NCBI RefSeq assembly: GCF_024639605.1
Contig: NZ_JAHEHZ010000020.1
Coordinates: 1 to 33,675 of the forward strand
Length of the DNA stretch: 33,675 bases
DNA from: Roseobacter sp.
Lineage (GTDB): Bacteria; Pseudomonadota; Alphaproteobacteria; Rhodobacterales; Rhodobacteraceae
Reading direction: 5' to 3'
Positions 1-8,544 of the stretch are shown here, piece by piece. The first letter of the stretch is position 1; every line of letters starts with the position of its first letter. The notes under the pieces are model-generated. The model was not told the DNA's origin. It saw only the letters and a program-made list of their open reading frames with translations, and did not search any database. The position numbers were made by a program, and so were the translations under genes.

Positions 1-78
1 GCCAATGCCATCGCGGCGGCAGGCGATCTGCGCATCAGCCGCCTGCCGATGAACGAGAACGGAGTGTCGTTTCTCTGA
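1..78 (+). CDS. C-terminal fragment of a protein cut by the window edge (ANAIAAAGDLRISRLPMNENGVSFL*), possibly the molybdopterin-binding subunit of a xanthine dehydrogenase/CO dehydrogenase-type enzyme
   Basis: Open from base 1 in frame 1 to TGA at 76-78. The family guess rests only on the 'NAI..A.G..I..LPM' ending. Confidence 0.4.
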   Translation, partial: ANAIAAAGDLRISRLPMNENGVSFL

Positions 79-664
79 GGCATCTGCATCCGCCGCCGGG
101 ATCGTCGGTGGCGCCCGCCGGCACATCCAGGCGCAGCGGTTGGGTCAAAGGTGTGCAGTGCGTCAGACCTGCACTTCGGTGGAGGCCCGGTGTCCGGCCC
201 GGCTATTCCGGACTTTCCTCCGGAACCGGCGTATGAGACCGGCGCACGGCATTCTTTCGAAGTTATGCCCTGGTTACGAACCGCATCGCACGGCTTTTAT
301 CCGGCTTGCGTAAAGGTAAGCGACAAACGCCCGGGTTGCGGGTCTCAGGACACGGGTGCCGGCCACGACAGCGACGGCTATGAATTCTCAGCGGGAAACA
401 GGGGTCTGTTCTCTGTGCGCGGAGGAGGCATGTAATGCCTGCTGTTCGGGTTGCGGAAATTACCGTATGGCCGCGTTTGAAGCAGGGCAGGGCAGCGGCG
501 TGAGAACATCCGGTGGCGCACAGCCCGCTTTTACAGAGGCGGAAAGAGGTTCCGGCTGATGCAAGACTATCGGTCAGCCACCCGGCATCCCCGGCGCGAT
601 GCCCTTCCCGATACCAGAAAGGCGACCCGCAGGCCGCCTCTGGTGTGTCAGACTTCAGAGCAGG

Positions 665-1234
665 TCAGCGACCCCATGTCCGGACAACGCCACAGTCCAT
701 GTGCACGAAGTTGGACCCGGAGTATTTCCCGACACCGCCGCCCCGGCAGGCCGCCGCAGCTTTGGCCATCTGGTTGACCGACCGGGTCGACAGCCGCAGA
801 TCAGCGGCCTGGCCCTGCATGTGCAGCGAATTTTTCGCCACCCGCCGGCTGCGTGCGCGCAGCATCGCGTTGGTCTGCGGGCTGCGATACCCCGAGAGCA
901 GCATATAGGGCTCACTGACATCCATCATATTGTGCGCCGCCGACATGATGTCGACCGTGCGCAGGTCCATGGATTTGACGCCATCAGTGCGCCAGTCCCG
1001 CATGAAATGATTCACCTCTTTGACTGCTTCGGCGACATACTTGCCTTCGATCCAGTAAATCATGTCGATACGTTCGCCGGTACGCCCCGAATACATCCGG
1101 ATCCGCCTGATATCGCCTGATCCTCTGAGGAAACCTGCTGCGTTTGCGTAGGTTGGTGCGGCGACCACTGTTGTCGCGGCAAAAGCTTTCAGTAACGCAC
1201 GCCTTGAAAGGCCCGCTGAGCTGTCTTTCATCAT
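665..1234 (-). CDS. DUF882 / YcbK-like (peptidase M15 family) protein with Tat-type signal
   Basis: 189 aa ORF; N-terminus SRRALLKAFAATTVVAAPTYANA; DUF882-like core (YWIEGKYVAEAVKEVNHFMRDWRTD...SGYRSPQTNAMLR...HMQGQAADLRL...YSGSNFVHMDCG). Confidence 0.9.
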   Translation of the reverse strand: MMKDSSAGLSRRALLKAFAATTVVAAPTYANAAGFLRGSGDIRRIRMYSGRTGERIDMIYWIEGKYVAEAVKEVNHFMRDWRTDGVKSMDLRTVDIMSAAHNMMDVSEPYMLLSGYRSPQTNAMLRARSRRVAKNSLHMQGQAADLRLSTRSVNQMAKAAAACRGGGVGKYSGSNFVHMDCGVVRTWGR

Positions 1235-1536
1235 AGCATTTATTGCCTCGTTCCTGCCTGACCCGTGATGTTACACGGGCACGTCATCTCTGTCCCAGAT
1301 GCAACAGTTGTATGTCATAGAGACGATTGTTAACCAAGACGTGAAAACGCAATGCCCTATTTCTGCTCAATTTTAGGCAAAAAACCGCCAATGCCCGGTG
1401 GGAGAGCTTTTTATACGGAACCGGTGCGTAACTGCATCATTTTCACGTTTCCTTGACAAAACCCGGAAATGTTATTGGACACGCCCCCGCCGGCAACGGC
1501 ACACACGTCGGGCCGCCCTGAATGTGAGGATTAACA

Positions 1537-3153
1537 ATGATCACGCTTTTGCCTTTGACGCTCCGGAACGCCCTTGTGGCGATTCTGTCTATGGTTGTCG
1601 TTCTGACCGTCACGCCTGCGCCTCTGGCTGCCCAGATGCAGAGCACAGCTTTCCGGCAGGCCGTCGCAACTGCCGCAGCGCGCGATGCCGAAATCGCCGC
1701 GTTTTATAAAGCAAACGGCTATGACAGTATCTGGACCGGGAACGGGCGCGACCGTAAACGACGTGCGGCCCTGATCGCGGCCCTGAGCGAGGCGGGCAAT
1801 CACGGGCTGCCTTCCGGACGGTACGATCTCGCCGGACTTGAAACCCGCATGCGCACTGCGCGCAGTGCAGCAGATCTCGGCGCACTTGAGGTCGACCTCA
1901 GCCGCACCTTCCTGCAATACGCCCGCGATGTGCAGACCGGTGTCCTTGTGCCGTCGCGTGTGGATAAGGCGATCGTACGGCAGGTGCCGTATCGTGAACG
2001 CGGGTCTTATCTGGTGAACTTTGTCAAATCCTCGCCGGACGGCTTCATGAAGGCGCTGCCGCCAGCAAGCCGCGAATATAACGCGCTGATGAAAGAAAAA
2101 CTGCGTCTGGAGCGGCTGCTGTCAAAAGGCGGCTGGGGCGAGACGGTGCATACCAAAACTCTCAAACCCGGTGCGTCGGGCTCCAATGTGGTGGAACTGC
2201 GCAACCGTCTGTACCGGATGGGGCACATGAAGCGCAGCGCCGGACAGATCTACGACGAGGATATGGTCAAAGCCGTACTCGCCTTTCAGCGCGCGCATGG
2301 TCTGGCAGAAGACGGCGTGGTCGGGCCCGGCACGATGGCGGAAATTAACATCTCTGTTGCAGAGCGCCTGCAGTCTGTTGTCGTTGCCATGGAGCGGGAA
2401 CGCTGGACGAACATGGAGCGCGGCAAGCGCCATATCGAGGTTAATCTTGCCGACTTCACCGCCAAAATCTTTGACAACGGCAAAGAGACCTTTTCAACCC
2501 GTTCGGTCATCGGGCACCGCGCCTCCGACCGTCAGTCGCCGGAGTTCTCGGACGTGATGGAATTCATGGTGATCAATCCGAGCTGGTACGTTCCGCGGTC
2601 GATCGTCACCAAAGAATACCTTCCGGAACTGCAGAAAGACGCCTATGCGGTAAACCACATCGAAATCACCGACCGTCAGGGCCGCCGCATTGACCGTTCG
2701 GCTGTCGACTTCTCGCAGTTTAACGCGCGCAGCTTCCCCTTTTCCATGCGCCAGCCCCCCAGCCGCGGCAACGCTCTCGGGCTGGTGAAGTTCATGTTCC
2801 CCAACAAGCACAACATCTATCTGCATGACACTCCGGCCAAGAACCTGTTCGGCCGCGAAGTCCGTGCCTACAGCCATGGCTGTATCCGCCTCGCAGACCC
2901 GTTTGATTTCGCCTATGCGCTGCTGGCGAAACAGACCGGAGATCCGCAGGGGTTCTTCCAGGCCAAACTGGCCACCGGCACCGAGCAGACCGTTTACCTC
3001 GAAAAGCCGGTACCTGTGCATATCATTTACCGGACCGCTTTTGCTGACGGGCGTGGTAAGGTGCAGTTCCGCCGCGATATCTATGGTCGCGACGGCCGGA
3101 TCTGGAACGCTCTGTCACAGGCGGGGGTGGCATTGCGCGCCGTACAGGGTTAA
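1537..3153 (+). CDS. L,D-transpeptidase (YkuD domain, YcbB/LdtD-like) with peptidoglycan-binding domain
   Basis: 538 aa; signal peptide; PG-binding segment (GASGSNVVELRNRLYRMGHM...VLAFQRAHGLAEDGVVGPGTM); catalytic motif YSHGCIRLADPFDFA. Confidence 0.93.
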   Translation: MITLLPLTLRNALVAILSMVVVLTVTPAPLAAQMQSTAFRQAVATAAARDAEIAAFYKANGYDSIWTGNGRDRKRRAALIAALSEAGNHGLPSGRYDLAGLETRMRTARSAADLGALEVDLSRTFLQYARDVQTGVLVPSRVDKAIVRQVPYRERGSYLVNFVKSSPDGFMKALPPASREYNALMKEKLRLERLLSKGGWGETVHTKTLKPGASGSNVVELRNRLYRMGHMKRSAGQIYDEDMVKAVLAFQRAHGLAEDGVVGPGTMAEINISVAERLQSVVVAMERERWTNMERGKRHIEVNLADFTAKIFDNGKETFSTRSVIGHRASDRQSPEFSDVMEFMVINPSWYVPRSIVTKEYLPELQKDAYAVNHIEITDRQGRRIDRSAVDFSQFNARSFPFSMRQPPSRGNALGLVKFMFPNKHNIYLHDTPAKNLFGREVRAYSHGCIRLADPFDFAYALLAKQTGDPQGFFQAKLATGTEQTVYLEKPVPVHIIYRTAFADGRGKVQFRRDIYGRDGRIWNALSQAGVALRAVQG

Positions 3154-3185
3154 GTCTGCCCGTGAACGGGCAGGGGCGGGATACG

Positions 3186-4286
3186 ATGACGGAAACCACA
3201 TTCAGCGTATCTGAAATCGCGATCGCTCTGGGTGCCGAAGCCCTGGGCGATACCACGCTGCGCATCACCGGCGCGGCCGAGCCGCAAAGTGCCGGCCCGC
3301 AGGAGCTGGCAATGGCCACGCAGCCCCGGTATGCAGAACAGCTCGGGCAGGGGCAGGCCCTCGTGGCACTGCTCTGGCAAGGCGCGGACTGGCAGGCGCT
3401 GGGTCTCAAAGCCGCAATCATCCCGGCGCGACCCCGCTATGCGATGACAAGCCTGACGCGGCTCATGGACCCCGGTCAGGGGTTCGCACCGGGTATCCAT
3501 GAAACAGCGCTGATTGACCCTTCGGCAGAGCTCGGCGACGACGTAAGCGTCGGCCCCTTTTCAGTCATTTCAGCCGGCGCAAAAATCGGGGCCGGAACCG
3601 TCATCGGCCCGCATTGCTTTGTCGGCTGGAACGCCGTGATAGGCGACGGCGGCTTTCTGCGCGAACATGTTTCAGTCGGCGCACGCGCAACCATCGGCGC
3701 ACGTTTCATCGCGCAACCCGGCGTGCGGATTGCCGGTGACGGGTTTTCCTTTTCAACGGCCGAGCGCTCGGGCGTCGAGGCCGCGCGCAACAATATGCGC
3801 GACCAGGAAGAGACCACATCGCAGTCATGGGCCCGCATCCACTCGCTGGGGTCGGTCACCATCGGCGATGACGTCGAGATCGGGGCCAATTCCACCATCG
3901 ACTGCGGCACCATCCGCGACACGCGCGTCGGAGACCGGACAAAAATCGATAACCTCGTGCAGATCGGCCATAACTGTGTGATCGGCAACGACTGCCTGCT
4001 TTGCGGACAATGCGGCATGGCGGGCTCGTCGGTCATCGGCAACAACGTGGTGCTGGGCGGTCAGGTCGGCGTAAATGATAATATTTTCGTTGGCGACCGG
4101 GTGATTGCGGGCGGCGCCAGCAAGATCTTCTCCAACGTGCCCGCCGGACGAACCATCCTCGGCGCGCCGGCCACTAAAATGGAAACCAATGTCGAAATCT
4201 ACAAGGCTCTGCGACGCCTTCCGAGGCTGATGAAGGAGTTTACGGCGCTCAAGAAAGCGGTTTCCAAATCAGACACCAGTGACTAA
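3186..4286 (+). CDS. lpxD: UDP-3-O-(3-hydroxyacyl)glucosamine N-acyltransferase (LpxD)
   Basis: Left-handed beta-helix hexapeptide repeats; KIDNLVQIGHNC with the conserved His; IGDDVEIGANSTID; ILGAPATKMETNVEIYKALRRLPRL. ATG at 3186 preferred over the ORF-track start at 3162. Confidence 0.92.
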   Translation: MTETTFSVSEIAIALGAEALGDTTLRITGAAEPQSAGPQELAMATQPRYAEQLGQGQALVALLWQGADWQALGLKAAIIPARPRYAMTSLTRLMDPGQGFAPGIHETALIDPSAELGDDVSVGPFSVISAGAKIGAGTVIGPHCFVGWNAVIGDGGFLREHVSVGARATIGARFIAQPGVRIAGDGFSFSTAERSGVEAARNNMRDQEETTSQSWARIHSLGSVTIGDDVEIGANSTIDCGTIRDTRVGDRTKIDNLVQIGHNCVIGNDCLLCGQCGMAGSSVIGNNVVLGGQVGVNDNIFVGDRVIAGGASKIFSNVPAGRTILGAPATKMETNVEIYKALRRLPRLMKEFTALKKAVSKSDTSD

Positions 4287-4319
4287 ATCACAGGCGACAA
4301 CGGCACGGAGGACCTCCCG

Positions 4320-4577
4320 ATGAGTACCCGCGACAAGGTCATCAGCATCATCGCCGAACAGGCCGTGCTGGAACCTTCGGATGTTACGACCGAGAGCACG
4401 CTGGACGAGCTCGGGATCGACAGCCTTGGCCTTGTGGAATGCATATTCGCGATTGAAGAAACATTCGACATTTCGGTGCCCTTCAACGCCAATGCCCCCT
4501 CCGAGAGTGATTTTGACATATCGACCGTCGCCTCAATCGTTGACGGGATTGAACGGCTGCGCGCCGAGCAGAGCTGA
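4320..4577 (+). CDS. Acyl carrier protein
   Basis: 85 aa; phosphopantetheine site LGIDSLGLVE; acidic helical ACP fold. Confidence 0.92.
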   Translation: MSTRDKVISIIAEQAVLEPSDVTTESTLDELGIDSLGLVECIFAIEETFDISVPFNANAPSESDFDISTVASIVDGIERLRAEQS

Positions 4578-4585
4578 CAGATCAC

Positions 4586-5794
4586 ATGCACCGCGTTGTC
4601 ATCACAGGAGCCGGCACGATCAATGCGCTGGGTCACGATGTGCCCGCAACGCTGGAAGCCATGCGCGAAGGCCGCTGCGGCATTGGTGAACTTTCTCTGC
4701 GCGACGTGGAACGGCTCTCGATCCGCATCGGCGGGCAGGTACGCGGATTTGAGGCCGAAGGTCGCTATAACCGCCAGCAGATTTCCCTCTATGACCGGTT
4801 TACCCAGTTCACTCTGGCCGCCGCGCGCGAAGCAATTGATCAGTCCGGCATTACCTTCACCGGCGAGCTTGCTGCCAAAGCCGGCGTCGTTCTTGGTACT
4901 GCCGGTGGCGGGGTCAGCACATGGGACGACAATTACCGGTCGGTCTATGAAGACGGGAAAAACCGCGTGCATCCCTTTGTCGTGCCCAAGCTCATGAATA
5001 ACGCGGCCGCGAGCCACGTGAGCATGGAGCACAATCTCAAGGGGCCGTCTTTCACGGTTTCCACCGCCTGCGCCTCATCCAATCACGCCATGGCCCAGGC
5101 GTTTTCAATGGTCCGCTCGGGCATGGCGCCGGTGATGGTCACGGGCGGCTCTGAAAGCATGCTCTGTTTCGGTGGCGTCAAGGCCTGGGAAGGGCTGCGT
5201 GTGATGAGCCGCGATGCCTGCCGCCCGTTTTCAGCTAACCGCAACGGGATGGTGCAGGGGGAGGGGGCAGGGGTCTTTGTCTTCGAGGAAATGGAACGCG
5301 CCAGAGCGCGCGGGGCGGAGATCCTTTGCGAAGTGGCGGGTTTTGCCATGTCGTCAGATGCCTCAGACATCGTGATGCCCTCTAAAAACGGCGCATCCCG
5401 GGCGATGGCAGGTGCGCTGGCCGACGCCGGGATCAACCGTGACGAAGTGGGCTATATCAACGCTCACGGCACAGGCACGGCGGCCAATGACAAAACTGAA
5501 TGCGCTGCTGTGGCTGACGTTTTCGGGCCGCACGCGGACCAGCTGATGATGTCCTCGACCAAATCCATGCACGGTCACCTGATCGGCGGCACGGGTGCTG
5601 TGGAACTGCTGGCCTGCATCATGGCGCTGCGTGACGGGATTATCGCGCCCACAATCGGCTATGAAGAAGCAGATCCCGAATGTGCGCTTGATGTGGTGCC
5701 CAATGAGGCGCGAAACGCGAAGGTGACTGTCAGCCTTTCGAACGCCTTTGCCTTCGGTGGCATGAACGCGGTGCTGGCGCTGCGCGCTGTCTGA
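4586..5794 (+). CDS. Beta-ketoacyl-ACP synthase (KAS I/II, FabF-like)
   Basis: 402 aa; active-site STACASSNHAM, HGTGT and KSMHGHLIGGTGAVE motifs. Starts 8 bp after the ACP stop. Confidence 0.93.
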   Translation: MHRVVITGAGTINALGHDVPATLEAMREGRCGIGELSLRDVERLSIRIGGQVRGFEAEGRYNRQQISLYDRFTQFTLAAAREAIDQSGITFTGELAAKAGVVLGTAGGGVSTWDDNYRSVYEDGKNRVHPFVVPKLMNNAAASHVSMEHNLKGPSFTVSTACASSNHAMAQAFSMVRSGMAPVMVTGGSESMLCFGGVKAWEGLRVMSRDACRPFSANRNGMVQGEGAGVFVFEEMERARARGAEILCEVAGFAMSSDASDIVMPSKNGASRAMAGALADAGINRDEVGYINAHGTGTAANDKTECAAVADVFGPHADQLMMSSTKSMHGHLIGGTGAVELLACIMALRDGIIAPTIGYEEADPECALDVVPNEARNAKVTVSLSNAFAFGGMNAVLALRAV

Positions 5795-5802
5795 TCAGTC
5801 AG

Positions 5803-5846
5803 GGGCGTTTCAGGTGCCGGAAGAAACGCCCGGCACCTGGATGATT
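5803..5846 (+). terminator. Probable shared terminator between convergent genes, with two mutually exclusive perfect hairpins
   Basis: CAGGTGCCGG-AAGAAACGC-CCGGCACCTG (5811-5839), then GATGATTTTT. Alternative GGGCGTTTC-N11-GAAACGCCC (5803-5831). Confidence 0.65.
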
Positions 5847-5847
5847 T

Positions 5848-6492
5848 TTACTCAGGTGTGACGCTCGACACCTTGTCATAGCTCGCCGTGAAGCCCTCAA
5901 GCGACAGCGTGACATCAACCCGCTGGTCCTGTGCGGCCACCGGTATGATGCTCAGAACTGCCTCGTTGCCCCGCTTATAGGTTGCCACGTCATCCGCCGT
6001 CAGCCCGATGCGGGCGTAGCAACCGACCGGGTTACAGAACGCATACGGGTAACGTTTACCCTGCTGTTGATCGACACGGATGCTCAGCTGCTGCTGCAGA
6101 GCGGTTTCGAGCGGCACGATTACAGTCGCGCCCGCTTCTGCCTGGCCCCCGTCGGCGAGTCGGAAGAGCGAGAACTCGGCGATCGGCGACCCTTGCGCGT
6201 CTTCAAGAAGCTGCACCATCTGGCACGGGTCATTGTCCGTATCGGTTTTAACACAGCGGATTGACCACGGCCCGATGGTCTCGGTGACATAGGCTTCGCC
6301 TGTTTGCGGGCCTGTCTCGACCTCTCCGAGGCTCAGATCGCTGTTGGCACCGGCTGTTCCGGTGCCGGTTTCCGTCGCCGTTCCGGTTTCGGTCCCGGTG
6401 CTTTCGGTGGTCGTGGTCTGCGCATGTACCGTGCCGCCGGTCAGGGCCGCCGATATCATCGCCGCTGTCAGAAGAGTGGTGATTCTGGGCAT
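5848..6492 (-). CDS. Invasion-associated locus B (IalB) family protein, secreted
   Basis: Signal peptide MPRITTLLTAAMISAALTGGTVHAQ, then YVTETIGPWSIRCVKTDTDNDPCQMVQLLEDAQGSPIAEFSLFRL...FCNPVGCYARIGLT, typical of IalB proteins. Confidence 0.88.
   Translation of the reverse strand: MPRITTLLTAAMISAALTGGTVHAQTTTTESTGTETGTATETGTGTAGANSDLSLGEVETGPQTGEAYVTETIGPWSIRCVKTDTDNDPCQMVQLLEDAQGSPIAEFSLFRLADGGQAEAGATVIVPLETALQQQLSIRVDQQQGKRYPYAFCNPVGCYARIGLTADDVATYKRGNEAVLSIIPVAAQDQRVDVTLSLEGFTASYDKVSSVTPE
6345..6425 (-). repeat. Low-complexity Thr/Gly/Glu-coding repeat tract within the IalB-like gene
   Basis: Encodes TTTTESTGTETGTATETGTGTAG directly after the signal peptide. Confidence 0.75.
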
Positions 6493-6749
6493 AGAAGCTC
6501 CGTATATTTTCAAGTGTCACGAACAGGCATGGTGCCGGTGCAAGGGCCAGAGTGCGGGCGCCTGGCGTTCGTTTTTGCGTATCAGATGTCCCGCCCGCTC
6601 TTCAAAGAAAAAGGGACGCAAAAGCATCCCTTTTCCCCGATTTTTTTCTCCCCGTCGGACTGGCCGACTTATTAGCGCAGAGCCTACGCAACGTGCAGAC
6701 AGGCGTCAACCGAAAAACCGGCGCGCCGCCGAAGCCCCTGTCAGCGGTT

Positions 6750-6783
6750 AAAAAAAATGGCCGTACCGACAAGCGGCACGGCC
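6750..6783 (-). terminator. Strong intrinsic terminator read on the minus strand with no annotated gene upstream
   Basis: Minus strand GGCCGTGCCG-CTTGT-CGGTACGGCC, then ATTTTTTTT. 10-bp stem (one G:U) and an 8-T tract. Confidence 0.75.
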
Positions 6784-6900
6784 CAGTCTGACAGGGAGGA
6801 TGTCCGGACGGAAAGGACATAACTGAACGCCCGGACAGGAAAGTTCTGGCACAAAAAGCTTAAGAACGTATGGTCGGTCAGAATAAAGCCTGCGGGGGAC
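6750..6900 (-). ncRNA. Candidate small RNA ending at the 6750-6783 terminator (5' end unknown)
   Basis: Minus strand shows a TGTCCGG...CCGGACA stem, a CATCCTCCCTG C-rich segment and a T8 terminator between two divergent genes. No promoter identified with confidence. Confidence 0.35.
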
Positions 6901-6911
6901 AGTGAGGAACT

Positions 6912-8456
6912 ATGACAGATGAGATCTTCGTCGGCGGCGGTGGCCCGGATTACGGCACGCAGCAGCATCTGAGCCTGAAATACGCCAATCGTCACGGGTT
7001 GGTCGCGGGCGCTACCGGGACAGGCAAGACCGTTACGCTGCAAATCCTCGCGGAAGGGTTTTCAGCAGCGGGTGTGCCGGTCTTTCTGTCAGACGTGAAG
7101 GGCGATCTTTCGGGGCTCGCGAAACCGGGTTCTGAGACGCATAAACTGCATGAGGCCTTTGCTGAGCGCGCGGCTAAAATCGGGTTTGACGATTACGGTT
7201 ATTCCGCCTTCCCGGTGATCTTCTGGGACATCTTCGGTGACCAGGGGCATCCGGTGCGCACGACCGTCTCAGAGATGGGCCCCTTGCTGCTGGCGCGTCT
7301 GCTGGATCTTACAGAGGCGCAGGAGGGCATTCTCAACATCGCATTCCGGCTCTCTGACGAAGAGGGTCTGCCGCTGCTGGATCTCAAGGACCTGCAGGCG
7401 CTGCTGGTCTGGACGGGTGAGAATGCAAAAGAGCTCTCGCTGCGCTACGGCAATGTCTCCACCGCCTCCATCGGTGCGATCCAGCGCCGGCTGCTGGTGC
7501 TTGAAAACCAGGGCGGAACCGGTCTTTTCGGCGAGCCCGCGCTGGCACTCAGCGATCTGATGCGCACGGCGACGGACGGGCGCGGTCAGATCAACATTCT
7601 GGCCGCCGACAAACTCATGGCCTCACCGGCACTTTATGCCACCTTCCTGCTCTGGCTGCTTTCGGAACTCTTTGAGGAACTGCCCGAGGTAGGTGACCCG
7701 GACAAACCAAAGCTCGTGTTCTTTTTCGACGAGGCGCATCTTTTGTTTGACGACGCGCCCAAAGCGCTGGTGGACAAGGTCGAACAGGTGGCCCGTCTGA
7801 TCCGCTCCAAGGGCGTCGGCGTTTACTTTATCACCCAGAACCCTGCCGATGTGCCGGACGACATTCTGGGCCAGCTCGGCAACCGCATCCAGCATGCGCT
7901 GCGCGCCTTCACCGCCAAAGACCGCAAAGAGCTGCGCATGGCCGCGCAGACATACCGCGAGAACCCCGCCTTCGACACCGAAGCCGCAATCCGCGAAGTG
8001 GGGGTGGGCGAGGCCGTCACCTCCATGCTGCAGAAAAAGGGCGTGCCCGGCATTGTCGAGCGAACTCTGATCCGCCCGCCGTCCTCGCAACTGGGACCGG
8101 TGACAGCTGCCGAACGCGCAGACCTGGTGGCCGCTTCGCCGTTGCAGGCGACCTATACAAATGCGATCGACCGGCAATCGGCGTATGAAATTCTGCAGGC
8201 GCGTGCCGAAGACGCAGCGAAAGAGGCCGAAAAGGCTGAGGCCGAAGCAGAAGAAGCCTCTGCCGCCGAACGGGAATTCAACGCAGGCAGGCGCTACTCA
8301 GGCACCGGCGTGCCGCGCTCTACCTCACGGCGCAGCACCCGCCAGCCGGATACCCTCGGCTCGGCAGTCGCCACCGCCGTGCTGAAAGAGCTGAAAGGCA
8401 CCACCGGCCGTCGCATCGTGCGCGGCATCCTCGGCGGTCTGTTCAGAGGTCGCTGA
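6912..8456 (+). CDS. HerA-like / DUF853 (YjgR family) ATPase
   Basis: 514 aa; Walker [13 protein letters not shown]; Walker [43 protein letters not shown]; acidic coiled-coil and basic C-terminal tail. Confidence 0.92.
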   Translation: MTDEIFVGGGGPDYGTQQHLSLKYANRHGLVAGATGTGKTVTLQILAEGFSAAGVPVFLSDVKGDLSGLAKPGSETHKLHEAFAERAAKIGFDDYGYSAFPVIFWDIFGDQGHPVRTTVSEMGPLLLARLLDLTEAQEGILNIAFRLSDEEGLPLLDLKDLQALLVWTGENAKELSLRYGNVSTASIGAIQRRLLVLENQGGTGLFGEPALALSDLMRTATDGRGQINILAADKLMASPALYATFLLWLLSELFEELPEVGDPDKPKLVFFFDEAHLLFDDAPKALVDKVEQVARLIRSKGVGVYFITQNPADVPDDILGQLGNRIQHALRAFTAKDRKELRMAAQTYRENPAFDTEAAIREVGVGEAVTSMLQKKGVPGIVERTLIRPPSSQLGPVTAAERADLVAASPLQATYTNAIDRQSAYEILQARAEDAAKEAEKAEAEAEEASAAEREFNAGRRYSGTGVPRSTSRRSTRQPDTLGSAVATAVLKELKGTTGRRIVRGILGGLFRGR

Positions 8457-8494
8457 TCGCCGGCGCATGTCCGCCTCACGCTACGCATAATCAC

Positions 8495-8523
8495 AAAAAG
8501 TGTCGCCGTCCGTCAGGGCGGCG
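8495..8523 (-). terminator. Probable terminator of the liv operon
   Basis: Minus strand CGCCGCCC-TGAC-GGACGGCG, then ACACTTTTT; lies 22-50 bp beyond the livM stop. Confidence 0.45.
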
Positions 8524-8544
8524 TCCGCTGGCCGGTACTGCGTA

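Noticed and set aside
356-559. 67-aa ORF with clustered cysteines (CSLCAEEACNACCSGCG), initially zinc-ribbon-like
   Set aside because: Spacing does not match a recognised zinc motif, the ORF overlaps other unsupported frames and no family is visible.
1452-1480. TTGACA followed by an AT-richer segment upstream of the L,D-transpeptidase gene
   Set aside because: Good -35-like hexamer, but no convincing -10 at proper spacing; not reported as a promoter.
4283-5032. 249-aa minus-strand ORF opposite the ACP and KAS genes
   Set aside because: Antisense to two genes with intact catalytic motifs; no domain.
6601-6650. AAGGGACGC-AAAA-GCATCCCTT hairpin with flanking T-runs
   Set aside because: Terminator-like on either strand, but it lies between divergent genes and is weaker than the 6750-6783 element; left as context for the sRNA candidate.
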